DNA of 64,000 nt from Cohnella luojiensis (lineage in GTDB: Bacteria > Bacillota > Bacilli > Paenibacillales > Paenibacillaceae). Below are positions 41,615-49,824 of the stretch, one piece after another. The notes beneath the pieces were generated by a model. The model saw only the letters and a list, made by a program, of their open reading frames with translations. It was not told the origin of the DNA and ran no database searches. The stretch lies in the NCBI RefSeq assembly GCF_004564235.1, contig NZ_SOMN01000031.1, positions 1 to 64,000 of the forward strand. Direction: 5' to 3'. The translations under genes and the position numbers were made by a program. Each line of letters begins with the position of its first letter. The first letter of the stretch is position 1.

Positions 41615-42681
41615 AGGCGGTTATCATCGACGATGAGTTTTGGACGCGAGACAGCATCCGGCGGCTGGTCGATTGGGAGAAATTCGGCATCGACCAGGTG
41701 GAAGAAGCGGAGGAAGGGCTCGGCGGGCTCAAACTGATTGACGAAATTCATCCGGATATCGTCATAACCGACATGAAGATGCGTGGAATGGACGGCGTTG
41801 AGCTCCTTCGGAAACTGACCGACGATTACCCGTTTATCCGGAAAATCGTTATCAGCGGCTTCGATGATTTCGTCTATACAAAGCAGGCGATTTTGTCCAA
41901 AGTTGACGAGTACTTGCTCAAGCCGATTCATCCGGACGAAATCAATGCGGCGGTCGAGAAGGCGGTTCGCGGACTGCGGGCTGCGCGCGGCCTTCATGCC
42001 TTGCAGCCGATGGACGCGGCGTTCATGAAGGTGATATCCGAATTTAAGGGCGAGCTGTCCAGACATTTTCTGGAGCTGCGGACAGAGGACGTGCGCAGCC
42101 ACTTTCAGGCGCTGGAACGCGCGTTGGAGAATGAGGCTGCGCTTGTTCCGGGAATCAACAATCTATTATATAAACAATTCATGCTATTGCTCGGAGAGCA
42201 GGCCGCCAAAGCCGACATCGAGCTTTCTTCCGTGCTCCCTGAGCATGCGGCCGCATTCTTCGTTACGGACGATACGCCGTTCGGGCAAATTATCGGAGTG
42301 CTGGCGGATTCTTACGCCGCCGTATTGGAGGAAGCGGTTCACCGGATCCGAAGCAAGCAGCGGATCGATATCTCGGACATCAGACAATTCATAGATAACG
42401 CGTACGCTCAGCCGATTACTCTGGAATCGATCGCACACCGATTCTTCGTCAGCAAGGAGCATCTGTCTCGGATGTTCAAGCAGGAGACAGGCTTCACGGT
42501 TATGGACTACATTGCATCCAAGCGGATTGCCGAAGCCCGGCAGTTGCTGCAGAGCGGGCTGCCGATCAAGAATGCGGCCGAGGCGGTCGGCTATGCGGAT
42601 CCCGCCTATTTCCACCGCATCTTCAAGAAGCTCACCGGAATGACTCCCTCACAGGTCAGGCTGGAGGCTGAGCAGGAATAG
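41611..42681 (+). CDS. YesN-type response regulator (receiver + AraC HTH)
   Basis: 356 residues, coupled to the kinase by ATGA. Receiver: Asp7-Asp8, phosphoacceptor Asp54 in IVITDMKMRGMDG, Lys in DEYLLKPIHPDE. The middle (about 130-245) is a linker. C-terminal AraC domain (about 255-356): ITLESIAHRFFVSKEHLSRM and VGYADPAYFHRIFKKLTGMTPSQ. It should activate the ABC transporter genes directly downstream, probably through the inverted repeat at 42724-42741. Confidence 0.94.
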   Translation: MKAVIIDDEFWTRDSIRRLVDWEKFGIDQVEEAEEGLGGLKLIDEIHPDIVITDMKMRGMDGVELLRKLTDDYPFIRKIVISGFDDFVYTKQAILSKVDEYLLKPIHPDEINAAVEKAVRGLRAARGLHALQPMDAAFMKVISEFKGELSRHFLELRTEDVRSHFQALERALENEAALVPGINNLLYKQFMLLLGEQAAKADIELSSVLPEHAAAFFVTDDTPFGQIIGVLADSYAAVLEEAVHRIRSKQRIDISDIRQFIDNAYAQPITLESIAHRFFVSKEHLSRMFKQETGFTVMDYIASKRIAEARQLLQSGLPIKNAAEAVGYADPAYFHRIFKKLTGMTPSQVRLEAEQE

Positions 42682-42723
42682 TAAACATATCAATATCGTC
42701 CATACAACCGGCAAATCCCGTCC

Positions 42724-42772
42724 AATGCGCGTAAGCGCATTCAAGAGTATACTTCACATGAAAGCGTTACCA
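42724..42772 (+). promoter_or_regulatory. Control region of the first sugar ABC operon: activator-type repeat, -10 and cre
   Basis: AATGCGC-GTAA-GCGCATT is a perfect inverted repeat at 42724-42741 in the place of a -35. TATACT (42748-42753) follows, and ATGAAAGCGTTACCA (42758-42772) is a full cre match over the start-site region. Suggests activation by the YesN-type regulator and repression by CcpA. Confidence 0.7.
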
Positions 42773-42789
42773 CCAACTAGGGAGGTTTT

Positions 42790-44106
42790 ATGGTCATGAA
42801 AAAATCTTTACTTGCCCTGGCAGCGCTCGTGTTGCTAGGTACAACCGCGGCCTGCGGAAGCAACAATGGCGGCAACTCAGCCAGCCCAACCGGCGGCGCC
42901 ACAGAGACAAATGAGTCCAGCGCCGCTCCGCAGAAAGTGGAACTAAAAATTTTCCTAGGCGGGTTAGATCGTTTCCGCGAGCAGTTCGACAGTTATTTCG
43001 AGAGATTCGCGGAGAAAGAAAAAGCGGAGAAAAACATCACGGTTACGTTCAACTCGGAATATCCCGGAGCAGACACCTCGTCGCAAATTTTGAAAACCCG
43101 CCTGGCTACCGGAGACGTTCCGGATGTGTTCAGCCTTCATGCCGGCAATGACATCCCTCCGTTCTCCAAAGCCGGCTATTTGACGGATCTATCCGATCAG
43201 CCGTTCGCCGGCAAGCTTATCGAAGGCATCAAGCCGCTCGTATCCGTAGACGGCAAAATCGTCGCCGTACCGATGGAAAGCTTGGGATGGGGTTATCTGT
43301 ACAACAAGAAAATATTCAACGATCTGGGCATTACGCCTCCGGCTACGCTGTCGGAAATGAAAACCGTCGTACAGAAGCTGAAGGACAACAAAATTACGCC
43401 GTTCCTGCTCAGCTACAAAGAATCGTGGATTCCGCAGTTGTTCCTGCCGCTGACGGTCGGCGGACTGGTGAACAGCACGCATAAAGATTTTGTTGATAAA
43501 ATGAACAGCGATCAAGGCAGCTTTGCTGATATTAAGGAAATGTTCGACATTATCGACCTGGTCAATGCCAACGGAACGGACCGCCCATTCGAAAGCAGTA
43601 ACGACGACGGCTCTGCAGCTTTCGCAACAGGAGCCGCAGCCATGTGGGTGCAAGGACCGTGGAACGCGGACAGCATTCTGAAAGTGGACCCCAATTTCGA
43701 ATTCGGAGTTGCTCCGCTGCCGATTTCGGACGATCCGTCATCGACGCTGATCAACACTGCGGTTTCCACCGCACTGACGATGTCCCCAGAGAGCAAAAAC
43801 AAAGAAGTGGCACTGGATTTGCTCAACTTTATTCTGGATGATCAGGCCTCAAACGAGCTTTACCAAAGCCTGAAGTTCAACCCGGTTTCGACCAGCCACA
43901 CCTTTAAGCCTTATCCTTGGGTAGAAGAAGCCTACGTATACGTGGGCAAAAACCAGTCTTACCGGGATCCGGCCATTCCTTCCGCGGTGAAGGACGAATC
44001 CGGCAAGGCGCTTCAATCTTACTATGACAAAAAAATGACCATGGAAGAAGTCATTAAGGATTTGGACAAAACCTGGAAAGATGCCAATGCCGCAGCCAAA
44101 AAATAA
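42790..44106 (+). CDS. Sugar ABC transporter substrate-binding lipoprotein (family 1)
   Basis: 438 residues; ATG at 42790 (4 bases from GGAGG) or at 42796 (10 bases). Lipobox LLGTTAACGS, Gly/Asn/Ser linker to about 40. Family 1 solute-binding fold: LKIFLGGLDRFREQFDSYF, LKTRLATGDVPDVFSLHAG, GWGYLYNKKIFNDLGITPPA, GAAAMWVQGPWNADSI, and the KNQSYRDPAIPSAV tail. Probably binds an oligosaccharide. Followed by a hairpin and two permease genes. Confidence 0.92.
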   Translation: MVMKKSLLALAALVLLGTTAACGSNNGGNSASPTGGATETNESSAAPQKVELKIFLGGLDRFREQFDSYFERFAEKEKAEKNITVTFNSEYPGADTSSQILKTRLATGDVPDVFSLHAGNDIPPFSKAGYLTDLSDQPFAGKLIEGIKPLVSVDGKIVAVPMESLGWGYLYNKKIFNDLGITPPATLSEMKTVVQKLKDNKITPFLLSYKESWIPQLFLPLTVGGLVNSTHKDFVDKMNSDQGSFADIKEMFDIIDLVNANGTDRPFESSNDDGSAAFATGAAAMWVQGPWNADSILKVDPNFEFGVAPLPISDDPSSTLINTAVSTALTMSPESKNKEVALDLLNFILDDQASNELYQSLKFNPVSTSHTFKPYPWVEEAYVYVGKNQSYRDPAIPSAVKDESGKALQSYYDKKMTMEEVIKDLDKTWKDANAAAKK

Positions 44107-44125
44107 ATACGAATCATAGAACTGC

Positions 44126-44180
44126 GCCGTGCCCAGATACTGTTGCCGCTTACCTCGGGGCAATGAGAGCTGGGTACGGC
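44126..44180 (+). terminator. Attenuator hairpin between binding protein and permeases
   Basis: GCCGTGCCCAG (44126-44136) pairs with CTGGGTACGGC (44170-44180), followed by TTTCC only. Likely partial terminator or 3' stabiliser that keeps the binding protein in excess of the permeases. Confidence 0.65.
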
Positions 44181-44199
44181 TTTCCTAAGGAGGAATACC

Positions 44200-45084
44200 A
44201 TGCGGAGCCGACGCGCGAGAACCTCACTTTCGCTGATTTTATTCGTTTTGCCTGCTTTTGCTCTCTATTTGGCGTTTCTGGCCATTCCGATGATTCAAGG
44301 CTCGTACTTCAGCTTTACGGACTGGAACGGCTTAAATAAAACGTATGGCTTTGTCGGGATCAGCAACTTTATCGAAGCGATTCGCGATGATACCCATTTC
44401 CGGACTTCCATTTTGTTCACAGCCAAGTACGTTGTTGTTGCCGTTGTGCTCCAGAATGCGGTGGCTCTGTTGCTGGCGCTGCTGATCGAATCCAGGACAC
44501 GGGCGAAAGGCTTTTTCCGGACGATCTTTTTTATGCCGAACATGCTCAGCGTTATTATCAGCACCTTTATGTGGGTATTCGTATTCTCTAAAGTCATTCC
44601 GGCTTTGTCCAGTTACGGAGCACTGAAGTTTCTGAATCTATCCTGGCTCGGAGATCCGACCGTATCGTTCTGGACGATCGTTATCGTGTCCTTATGGGGC
44701 GGCGTGGGAACGCTTATGCTCATCTATATGGCGGCGATTCAAGGCATACCCCAGCATCTGAAGGAAGCGGCGATTATAGACGGCGCTCAGCCTTTCCATA
44801 TGCTGCGATACATTACGCTGCCGTTGATCGTGCACGCTCTGACCATTTGCATCTTTCTGACCTTGAACGGCTCATTCAAAATATACGATCTCGTATACGC
44901 TCTGACTGGGGGAGGTCCCGGCAGAGGGACGCAAGTCATCACTATGAATATTTTAGAGGAAGCTTACCAAGGCAACCTGCGTTTCGGTTATGCCAGCGCG
45001 AAAGCGATTATCCTCTTTCTGATCATATTCGTGATTACCATGATTCAAATCTCAGTTATGAAAAATCGCGAGGTGGAAGCATGA
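44200..45084 (+). CDS. Sugar ABC transporter permease, MalF-like
   Basis: 294 residues, six membrane helices, ATG 6 bases after GGAGG. N-terminal LILFVLPAFALYLAFLAIPM and SYFSFTDWNGLNK; EAA loop KEAAIIDGAQPFHMLRYITLPL; LTGGGPGRGTQVITMNIL before the last helices. Overlaps the second permease by 4 bp (ATGA). Needs a shared MsmX-type ATPase. Confidence 0.94.
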   Translation: MRSRRARTSLSLILFVLPAFALYLAFLAIPMIQGSYFSFTDWNGLNKTYGFVGISNFIEAIRDDTHFRTSILFTAKYVVVAVVLQNAVALLLALLIESRTRAKGFFRTIFFMPNMLSVIISTFMWVFVFSKVIPALSSYGALKFLNLSWLGDPTVSFWTIVIVSLWGGVGTLMLIYMAAIQGIPQHLKEAAIIDGAQPFHMLRYITLPLIVHALTICIFLTLNGSFKIYDLVYALTGGGPGRGTQVITMNILEEAYQGNLRFGYASAKAIILFLIIFVITMIQISVMKNREVEA

Positions 45085-45905
45085 GCAGACGCCTGTATTC
45101 GGTATTGGCATGGTTAGTGCTTGGGGTGCTGGCGGTTTACTTCTTGTTCCCGATCTATATGGCCTTGATCAACTCCTTCAAGTCGCAAGGGGAAATTTAC
45201 AAATCGGTGCTGAAGCTGCCCTCTTCGCTGAACTTTGACAACTACACCGAAGCCTTCACAAAGGCCAACTTGCTGAAAAGCGGCTTGAATACGGTGATCG
45301 TCACGGTTACCGGGATTGTCCTTATCGTCTTTTGCAGCTCTCTGGCCGGGTACAAGCTGTCCCGCACGCGAGGGCGGCTGAGCGGCGCGATCTTTATGCT
45401 GTTCGTCTCGTCGATGCTCGTTCCATTCCAGACCATAATGGTTACCTTGACCAAGATGGCTCGCGACTTAGGGCTTCAAGGCTCGCCGCTGGGGCTCGGT
45501 ATCGTCTGCGCCGGCCTGGGCGTCAATATGGCGGTTTTCCTGTACCATGGCTTCGTGAAGGGGATTCCGCGGGAGCTCGACGAGTCCGCGAGCATCGACG
45601 GCGCCGGGGAATGGCGGGCGTACTTCACCGTCATCTTTCCGCTTCTGCTGCCAATTACATTCACCATTATCGTGCTGAACCTGCTGTGGCTCTGGAACGA
45701 CTTCCTGCTTCCGGTGCTGCTGCTTAACGATTATCGCGCCTATACGCTCGTGCTGTCGATTAATATGTTTTTCGGCAAGTACAGCCGGGATTGGACTCTC
45801 ATTCTAGCTTCGCTCGTAATGTCCTCGGTTCCGATCATCGTCATCTTCGCCATTTTCCAGCGGTGGATTATCCAGGGTATCACGGAGGGCGCGGTCAAAG
45901 GCTGA
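45081..45905 (+). CDS. Sugar ABC transporter permease, MalG-like
   Basis: 274 residues from the ATG at 45081; the same frame is open much further upstream inside the previous gene, but the coupled ATGA start with GAGGTGGAAGC is clear. Six helices; YFLFPIYMALINSFKSQGEI at the start; EAA loop LDESASIDGAGEWRAYFTVI; LNLLWLWNDFLLPVLLL. Partner of the MalF-like subunit. Confidence 0.93.
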   Translation: MSRRLYSVLAWLVLGVLAVYFLFPIYMALINSFKSQGEIYKSVLKLPSSLNFDNYTEAFTKANLLKSGLNTVIVTVTGIVLIVFCSSLAGYKLSRTRGRLSGAIFMLFVSSMLVPFQTIMVTLTKMARDLGLQGSPLGLGIVCAGLGVNMAVFLYHGFVKGIPRELDESASIDGAGEWRAYFTVIFPLLLPITFTIIVLNLLWLWNDFLLPVLLLNDYRAYTLVLSINMFFGKYSRDWTLILASLVMSSVPIIVIFAIFQRWIIQGITEGAVKG

Positions 45906-45953
45906 TGTTAGTTACAGCTTCGCCTTCAAAAAATATGTAAGCCGGAATTGAAG

Positions 45954-46005
45954 AAGATCGCTAACCACCTAGCCATGATGGCTGAGTAAGTGAGCGATCT
46001 TTATT
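45954..46005. terminator. Bidirectional terminator after the first sugar ABC operon
   Basis: AAGATCGCT (45954-45962) and AGCGATCTT (45993-46001) with an inner AGCCAT/ATGGCT stem; TTATTATAAT follows on the plus strand. Separates the operon from convergent DoxX. Confidence 0.8.
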
Positions 46006-46019
46006 ATAATTTGCTCGAT

Positions 46020-46430
46020 CTAAGCTGTTTTTTGACCCTTTTTGAATAAAGAATCAATGGAAAGCAAGTTGCTTCCATTTAATAAAAGATAAATAGCAAT
46101 TCCCATCATGGAAAGATCAAGCTCATATCCAGCCATTTGACCGTTTCCGAAGAATCCGACGGCTAATTTCACTTTGAAAGTGGCAACTAGAAGGATTATG
46201 GCCAATAGCGCGGACACTATACGTGTTCCGAATCCCAGAATCAGCGCGATTCCACCTATCAGTTCGATCGAAGCCACTACATAGGCCATAAAGCCCGGAA
46301 TACCGATACTCTCGAACCAACCTGCAATATTGCCAATGCCTGCCTGATACTTATCAACTCCATGAGCAAAAAAGGTTATTCCTAACAATACTCTTAATAT
46401 CAATGCGCCACTATGAAAATAATTTTTCAC
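46020..46430 (-). CDS. DoxX-family membrane protein
   Basis: 136 residues from a GTG at 46430, 7 bases after GGGGG; the longer frame to 46493 runs into the promoter. Four membrane helices: LILRVLLGITFFAHGVDKYQ, AYVVASIELIGGIALILGFG, IVSALLAIILLVATFKVKLA and LSMMGIAIYLLLNGSNLLSI. DoxX proteins of this size (CatD/YfiD-like) are linked to quinone, thiol and antibiotic stress in Bacilli and are often controlled by MarR/DUF24 regulators. Function unproven. Confidence 0.9.
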   Translation of the reverse strand: MKNYFHSGALILRVLLGITFFAHGVDKYQAGIGNIAGWFESIGIPGFMAYVVASIELIGGIALILGFGTRIVSALLAIILLVATFKVKLAVGFFGNGQMAGYELDLSMMGIAIYLLLNGSNLLSIDSLFKKGQKTA

Positions 46431-46463
46431 TTTTTTGCCCCCTTTCCTCACTAAGATGTTCGT

Positions 46464-46497
46464 ATAATACTGCATATAACTTACTAATGTCAAGTTA
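46464..46497 (-). promoter_or_regulatory. DoxX promoter with inverted repeat
   Basis: Minus strand TTGACA (46493-46488), 18-bp spacer, TATTAT (46469-46464). TAACTT (46477-46482) and AAGTTA (46492-46497) form an inverted repeat over the -35/spacer. Confidence 0.65.
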
Positions 46498-46643
46498 CTT
46501 AATTAAATTAATGTAATATGGAAATATTAGTTTTTGTTCGATTACTGCGTCCTTTTGAGCAGCATAAAGGAAAGATTTACGCGAAAACTGGAGGGATAAC
46601 TTGAGTTCATCGTCGAAGGAGTTATAAAAGGGAGGCATGATCT

Positions 46644-46888
46644 ATGTACTGCGTCATGTGGACGTACCAAGTACCCGCCGAGTTGACTAAACCTGCAATA
46701 GAACGGCTATTTTCACAGGTAGCCGATCGCTATCTGGGCACTGGACATCTAAGGAGGCCGCTGACGAGTTTTACTCGCCTGAATGGATAGCGGGTGTTAC
46801 TCAACGCTGGGGTGCCGCGCCGTTCAAAAACGAATGGGAAGTTCCAATCGTTGCGGAGAGTGCGGAAGGAAAGCTGGTAAGCGACTGA
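46644..46888 (+). pseudogene. Decayed YdhR-like monooxygenase gene with internal deletion and frameshift
   Basis: GGGAGGCATGATCT leads to ATG 46644 and MYCVMWTYQVPAELTKPAIE...VADRYLG, the start of a YdhR-type putative monooxygenase. At about 46740 the frame changes and reads WTSKEAADEFYSPEWIAGV and RWGAAPFKNEWEVPIVAES to TGA 46886-46888, the family's C-terminal half. The middle block (usually a KYFxxxEDGKxxGGIYL-type segment) is missing. A clean internal deletion that also shifted frame. The rest of 46498-46643 and 46889-47010 shows no other gene. Confidence 0.75.
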
Positions 46889-47026
46889 AAGGGCGCCTCA
46901 TAGTTACTATTTATTTACTAGCTATATAACATTTCAGCTCTTACGCAAGCCTATTTATTCGGCTATACTTTTTTCAGAACATCTTTACAATAAGCCTAAA
47001 GTTTATTCAATAAGGAGGACATAATC

Positions 47027-47944
47027 ATGAAAACTATTAAACTTGGAAACAGCACTCTAGACGTGCCGGTCGTTGCGGTCGGCTGCATGCGAATCAACTC
47101 GCTGGGCAAAGCCGAAGCCGCTCGCTTTGTAAATACGGCTCTGGAAGAAGGCGCGAATTTCTTCGAACATGCGGATATTTACGGCGGCGGTGCCTGCGAG
47201 GAAATATTCGCGGATGCCATCCAAATGAACGACGATACTCGCGAGAAAATCATCCTTCAGTCTAAGTGCGGCATTCGGAAGGGAATGTTCGATTTTTCTA
47301 AAGAACATATTCTGGCGTCGGTGGACGGTATCTTGAAACGGCTCAGAACCGATTATCTGGACGCTTTGCTGCTGCACCGTCCAGATGCATTGGTAGAACC
47401 GGAAGAGGTGGCGGAGGCTTTCGATATTCTGGAACACTCGGGAAAGGTGCGGCATTTCGGCGTTTCCAATCAGAACCCGATGCAGATTCAACTGCTGAAG
47501 AAGTACGTGAAGCAGCCAATCGTTGCTAACCAGTTGCAATTAAGCATCACCAACGCCACCATGATTACCAATGGGTTCAACGTAAATATGGAAAATGACT
47601 CCGCCGTAAACCGCGACGGCAGCGTGCTTGATTATTGCAGGCTGAACGACATCACGATTCAACCTTGGTCTCCTTTCCAATACGGATTCTTCGAAGGCGT
47701 ATTCCTCGGAAGCGACAAATTCCCGGAATTGAATAAGGCGATCGATACGATCGCGGACAAATATGGCGTTAGCAACACGACGATTGCCGTCGCTTGGCTG
47801 TTGCGCCATCCCGCTCGCATGCAGCCGGTTATCGGTACGATGAATATTGAACGGTTAAAGGATTGCTGCAAGGCAAGCGATATTCAACTGACGCGCGAAG
47901 AGTGGTACGGGATCTTGCGCGCCGCAGGCAATGTACTTCCTTAA
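47027..47944 (+). CDS. Aldo/keto reductase (YdhF-like)
   Basis: 305 residues, ATG after AAGGAGG. TIM-barrel AKR motifs: FFEHADIYGGGACEE with catalytic Asp and Tyr, the Lys in ILQSKCGIRKG, the His in ALLLHRPDALVEPEEV, and the NADPH-binding GTMNIERLKDCCKA near the C-terminus. The HADIYGGG and LDALLLHRPDALVEP wording places it with the E. coli YdhF subgroup. Reduces small carbonyls with NADPH. Single-gene unit. Confidence 0.93.
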   Translation: MKTIKLGNSTLDVPVVAVGCMRINSLGKAEAARFVNTALEEGANFFEHADIYGGGACEEIFADAIQMNDDTREKIILQSKCGIRKGMFDFSKEHILASVDGILKRLRTDYLDALLLHRPDALVEPEEVAEAFDILEHSGKVRHFGVSNQNPMQIQLLKKYVKQPIVANQLQLSITNATMITNGFNVNMENDSAVNRDGSVLDYCRLNDITIQPWSPFQYGFFEGVFLGSDKFPELNKAIDTIADKYGVSNTTIAVAWLLRHPARMQPVIGTMNIERLKDCCKASDIQLTREEWYGILRAAGNVLP

Positions 47945-47977
47945 TCGCGTATAGGCAGAATGACAATAAAACAGCAA

Positions 47978-48019
47978 CAAAGCACCCCTAGGTCTTCGAC
48001 CGAAGGGTGCTTTGTTTTT
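47978..48019. terminator. Terminator between the aldo/keto reductase and the second sugar ABC operon
   Basis: CAAAGCACCC...GGGTGCTTTG with an inner GGTC/GACC hairpin, then TTTTT on the plus strand; convergent use by the leftward operon is possible. Confidence 0.85.
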
Positions 48020-48041
48020 GGTCCAATGACGGTTCAGTCCG

Positions 48042-48878
48042 TCATCCCTTCACGGACGAACTGACCGTCAAAGCTCGTTCCACTTGCTCGGTGAAGAATA
48101 AATACAGGATGACCATCGGTAAGCTCGCAATCGTCATTACTGCGCCCATTCCGCCCCAATCCGTCGCGTATTGTCCCTGGAAATAGATCAATCCGATCGG
48201 CAGCGTCCTTAACGCTTCGTCCGAAATAAGAATGTACGCCAACAGAAATTCGTTCCACGTGCCTAGAAATTGAAGAATCATAATGGTGGCAACGGCCGGC
48301 GTGAGGATCGGAAATATAATACGAAAAAACATCCGGTAAATCGAAGCGCCGTCCATACATGCCGACTCTTCCAATTCGTACGGAATGCCACGGAGAAAAC
48401 CGTAAAAAACGATAGACGCAAAAGGCAGACCGAACGCCACGTAAGGAATGATCAAAGCACCGTACGTATTGGTAAGGTGAAGGTCCTTCACCAAGATTGC
48501 CAAAGGTATGATGATAACCTGCAAGGGAATAAACATCCCGACAATCATGTAAATGCGCACGGTTTCCCGAAACTTCCATCTTAGTCTCGCGATCGCGTAC
48601 GCAAACATTAGCGCAAATATAACTACGCCGGCTGTTGTTATCGTAGAGATGAACAAACTATTACCCATGTAACGCGGCAGATTGAATTGGTTCCATGCGT
48701 TTACGTAATTCTCAAAGCGGAGATTGTTTGGGAAGCCGAAGGGATTGGTGACGAATATTTCGTCATTGTTCTTGAGCGAATAGAACACCATCCAGATCAA
48801 AGGATAGAGCGAAATCAAAAAATAGAACCAGAGGAAGGCCTGCATCAGAGCTCTCGGTATTTTCCGGATGGCGGTCAT
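48042..48878 (-). CDS. Sugar ABC transporter permease, MalG-like
   Basis: 278 residues, six helices, ATGA overlap with the preceding permease. FLISLYPLIWMVFYSLKNND at the start, EAA loop LEESACMDGASIYRMFFRII, and LQFLGTWNEFLLAYILISDE. Last gene of the leftward module. Confidence 0.94.
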   Translation of the reverse strand: MTAIRKIPRALMQAFLWFYFLISLYPLIWMVFYSLKNNDEIFVTNPFGFPNNLRFENYVNAWNQFNLPRYMGNSLFISTITTAGVVIFALMFAYAIARLRWKFRETVRIYMIVGMFIPLQVIIIPLAILVKDLHLTNTYGALIIPYVAFGLPFASIVFYGFLRGIPYELEESACMDGASIYRMFFRIIFPILTPAVATIMILQFLGTWNEFLLAYILISDEALRTLPIGLIYFQGQYATDWGGMGAVMTIASLPMVILYLFFTEQVERALTVSSSVKG

Positions 48879-49759
48879 CGGGCTTCCTCTCTCCTTTCGT
48901 CGAACACTTTGTTGATGATTATAGTTACAATCAGGCTAATAAGAACCAATAACACTGAAATCGCGCAAGCATAACCATATTGATTAGCTCCAAAAGCGTT
49001 TCGGATAATCATGAAAGTAATCGTATAGTTGGTTGTTCCTGGACCGCCGTTGGTCATGATGAGCATCTGCACGAAAGCTCCGATTCCCGCGGTGATGCAG
49101 ATCACGAAGCAGAACTTGAAAGTCTCTCGCATGAGAGGAAGCGTAATATACCAATGCGCTCTCCATTTCCCGGCTCCGTCTATCAGGGCGGCCTCTTGAT
49201 AATGCTCCGGTATCGATTTTACGCCCGCGTACAGTAAGGCGAATTGAAACCCCATGTATTGCCAGGCATTAACGAATGCAATCGCAAAAATAGACGATTC
49301 CGGCAAGTTCAGCCAGTTCTGACTGTATGACAAACCGAAAGCATGGAAAATTTTATTGATCAAGCCATTGTCCGGATCGTACATGGCCAGCCACAGCTGA
49401 CATACGACGGTAACGGAAAGCACGACCGGTATAAAATATGCCGTTCTCAGTAGTTTGCGTCCTTTAACGGTAACATCCGCGCAGATCAGAGCCAGAAACG
49501 TCCCCAATCCGATTTGAAACACGACTAAGACAAGAGCAAATAGAAAACCGTTTTTCAAGGAGGTGGACAGCAGCGGATCTCCCCAAAGCTTGACGAAGTT
49601 GTCCAACCCGACGAAAGAAGCCTCGCTTAGTCCATCCCACTCAAAAAAACTGCGGTAAAAGGTTTGAATAATCGGATAAAACACGATAACGCTATATAAA
49701 AGAAGGGCCGGCGCTAAAAACAGCACGATCGCGTTCTTATTGCCCAAGTATTGTTTCAT
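48875..49759 (-). CDS. Sugar ABC transporter permease, MalF-like
   Basis: 294 residues, six helices, ATG 6 bases after AAGGAG. FLAPALLLYSVIVFYPIIQT at the start, EAA loop QEAALIDGAGKWRAHWYITLPL, MLIMTNGGPGTTNYTITFMI. Pairs with the next permease. Confidence 0.94.
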   Translation of the reverse strand: MKQYLGNKNAIVLFLAPALLLYSVIVFYPIIQTFYRSFFEWDGLSEASFVGLDNFVKLWGDPLLSTSLKNGFLFALVLVVFQIGLGTFLALICADVTVKGRKLLRTAYFIPVVLSVTVVCQLWLAMYDPDNGLINKIFHAFGLSYSQNWLNLPESSIFAIAFVNAWQYMGFQFALLYAGVKSIPEHYQEAALIDGAGKWRAHWYITLPLMRETFKFCFVICITAGIGAFVQMLIMTNGGPGTTNYTITFMIIRNAFGANQYGYACAISVLLVLISLIVTIIINKVFDERREEAR

Positions 49760-49776
49760 CTCTTTCTCCTTCCGAT

Positions 49777-49817
49777 AAAAAGGCTCACATCGGCCTAGAA
49801 GCCGAAGCGAGCCTTTT
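49777..49817 (-). terminator. Attenuator hairpin between binding protein and permeases
   Basis: AAAAGGCTC/GAGCCTTTT outer stem and TCGGC/GCCGA inner stem on the minus strand, between the lipoprotein stop and the first permease; it mirrors the hairpin in the rightward module. Confidence 0.7.
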
Positions 49818-49824
49818 GGTCGAT

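Noticed and set aside
44694-45080. N-terminal extension of the MalG-like permease (long open frame)
   Set aside because: The extension overlaps the upstream permease in another frame, has no homology-like features, and the ATGA start with ribosome site at 45081 is clear.
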